A stretch of DNA of 33,639 nt from contig CAUJIH010000021.1 of assembly GCA_963205275.1 (NCBI GenBank), positions 1 through 33,639 of the forward strand. Reading direction: 5' to 3'. Below the pieces are notes generated by a model. That model saw nothing but the letters and a program-made list of their open reading frames with translations. It did not search any database and had not been told where the DNA came from. The position numbers and the translations under genes were made by a program. Shown in pieces: positions 32,298 to 33,639 of the stretch. Each line of letters starts with the position of its first letter. Positions within the stretch are counted from its first letter, which is position 1. This stretch comes from Verrucomicrobiota bacterium. Lineage in GTDB: Bacteria; Verrucomicrobiota; Verrucomicrobiia; Verrucomicrobiales; DEV007.

Positions 32298-33639
32298 ATT
32301 TCCGCGCCATCAAAAGCGCGGTCTCATTGAAGCCTGATCGGTGGCGCGATTCATTCGGACGTGCGTCGGATTTCCGCGCCATCAAAAGCGCGGTCTCATT
32401 GAAGCTCGTGCTCCATGCCGCGCGATCCAGCCGGGAGGACGCATTTCCGCGCCATCAAAAGCGCGGTCTCATTGAAGCTGCCGGACTCGAGCACGAGCTG
32501 AGGGATGGTCTTCCCATTTCCGCGCCATCAAAAGCGCGGTCTCATTGAAGCATCGCAAAAAGCGCGTTCCCAGGCCAATGAAGCGGCATATTTCCGCGCC
32601 ATCAAAAGCGCGGTCTCATTGAAGCTATAGCCGTCGTCACATCGTTTGCACCATCGTCAACATTTCCGCGCCATCAAAAGCGCGGTCTCATTGAAGCGAT
32701 CTCGTGTACGGTCGGGCAGTTTTTCATCATGCAGATTTCCGCGCCATCAAAAGCGCGGTCTCATTGAAGCGATGTCAGCCGGATCGTTGCTCTGAGCGAC
32801 AGTGTTATTTCCGCGCCATCAAAAGCGCGGTCTCATTGAAGCCGCCCATGCGTCATCATCCTGACTCCATTGGTAGTTATTTCCGCGCCATCAAAAGCGC
32901 GGTCTCATTGAAGCTTTTCTCCAGCGGCGCTGATCGACAAATTCGCTGATAATTTCCGCGCCATCAAAAGCGCGGTCTCATTGAAGCTTGAACAGAGACG
33001 GCGCAAGATGAGGCCAGTATTCGATTTCCGCGCCATCAAAAGCGCGGTCTCATTGATGCTAGTTCACAGACCCCGTCCACATCCCCCCCCGTCGGCGATT
33101 TCCGCGCCATCAAAAGCGCGGTCTCATTGAAGCGGTTTCCCTTCTTCGGAACCCTGCTCTGTCGGCTCAAATTTCCGCGCCATCAAAAGCGCGGTCTCAT
33201 TGAAGCTTGCAAGTCAAATCTACCCGCCGTAGCACTCCAGTGCATTTCCGCGCCATCAAAAGCGCGGTCTCATTGAAGCCAGTTCTTCATGGCGCGGTCC
33301 GCCTTATGCGGAATAGATTTCCGCGCCATCAAAAGCGCGGTCTCATTGAAGCAGGTACGCCGCCCATAGAGTAGGGAAGAATTTAAATTTCCGCGCCATC
33401 AAAAGCGCGGTCTCATTGAAGCTTCGGGACGTTCGCAAAGTCCGCATCGAGCGCAGACATTTCCGCGCCATCAAAAGCGCGGTCTCATTGAAGCTCAAAC
33501 GGCGGGATGTCGGCGACTGCGTTGCAAATATTTCCGCGCCATCAAAAGCGCGGTCTCATTGAAGCGTCCGGACGCTCGCGATATAGCCGATTAGTTCTTG
33601 GAATTTCCGCGCCATCAAAAGCGCGGTCTCATTGAAGCG
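32298..33639 (+). CRISPR. CRISPR array, 19 repeats of 36 bp and 18 complete spacers in view, continues past right edge
   Basis: Repeats start at 32298, 32370, 32443, 32516, 32590, 32662, 32735, 32807, 32879, 32952, 33024, 33098, 33171, 33244, 33317, 33387, 33459, 33530 and 33603. Each begins ATTTCCGCGC and ends GTCTCATTGAAGC, with CCGCGC-CATCAAAA-GCGCGG forming a 6-bp stem and an 8-base loop. The last 8 bases, ATTGAAGC, fit a crRNA 5' handle. Spacer lengths are 36,37,37,38,36,37,36,36,37,36,38,37,37,37,34,36,35 and 37. All repeats look identical except the eleventh (33024-33059), which ends TTGATGC. No two spacers match. The repeat hairpin suits Cas6-type cutting by Csb2. The near-perfect repeats and lack of a degenerate end indicate an active array whose trailer lies to the right. 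Confidence 0.98.

Noticed and set aside
32048..32949. Open frames on the plus strand running through the leader and CRISPR repeats (32048-32548, 32704-32949)
   Set aside because: They arise because the 36-bp repeats lack stops in that frame; the peptides repeat the same FRAIKSAVSLK block and start inside cas2 or a spacer.

Overview
The window looks like a chromosomal stretch of a Gram-negative bacterium. The mix of genes (a RF1 whose best start is GTG, L31 with four cysteines, MenB, a LolD/MacB-like ABC operon, a NIPSNAP secreted protein), moderately high GC and the near absence of Shine-Dalgarno sequences suggest Verrucomicrobiota, perhaps class Opitutae. That placement is inference from gene style only.

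Region 1 (1-11032) is ordinary core and accessory genome. It holds a partial C-terminal CDS, a gene-poor 600 bp stretch, prfA and rpmE (minus strand), a DUF6498-like membrane protein, menB, a Gfo/Idh/MocA-type oxidoreductase, a CNNM/CorC-type transporter (minus), a DUF423 membrane protein followed by a two-domain NIPSNAP protein, and a three-gene ABC transporter operon (minus) whose genes overlap by 4 nt.

Region 2 (about 11150-17225) is a graveyard and assembly zone of type I-G (formerly I-U/Dpsyc) CRISPR-Cas parts. Three copies of the same cas3 upstream sequence lie at 11154, 12745 and 13700. The first drives an internally deleted cas3, a Bro-N gene and a 38-codon csx17 head. The second is a leader that ends after the first codons of cas3. 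The third precedes an intact 813-aa cas3 (cas3a), followed by a DUF1016 N-terminal-domain gene, a csx17-head/cas3-tail fusion ORF and a 30-codon mini-ORF. A truncated cas3 of a different lineage sits at 13285. In both readable cases a non-Cas cargo gene sits exactly between the cas3 end and the csx17 start.

Region 3 (17226-32094) carries two different type I-G effector sets in series on the plus strand. Set B is cas3b (1146 aa), a Csb3/GSU0052-like Cas8 candidate, csb1 with a charged coiled-coil tail, and csb2. Set A continues with csx17 (Cas8), csb1 and csb2, and presumably uses cas3a upstream of set B. A small Phd-like antitoxin gene lies on the opposite strand, followed by one cas4-cas1 fusion and cas2. 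Set B therefore appears to have been inserted between cas3a and csx17 of set A.

Region 4 (32095-33639) is the leader and a CRISPR array of at least 19 repeats of 36 bp with 18 complete spacers of 34-38 bp, running off the right edge. Repeats end in ATTGAAGC, so transcription is left to right, away from cas2. In the proposed scheme Cas4-Cas1 and Cas2 add spacers, Csb2 (Cas5-Cas6 fusion) cuts the hairpin repeat and caps the crRNA, Csb1 forms the Cas7 backbone, Csx17 or Csb3 acts as the large subunit, and Cas3 degrades target DNA.
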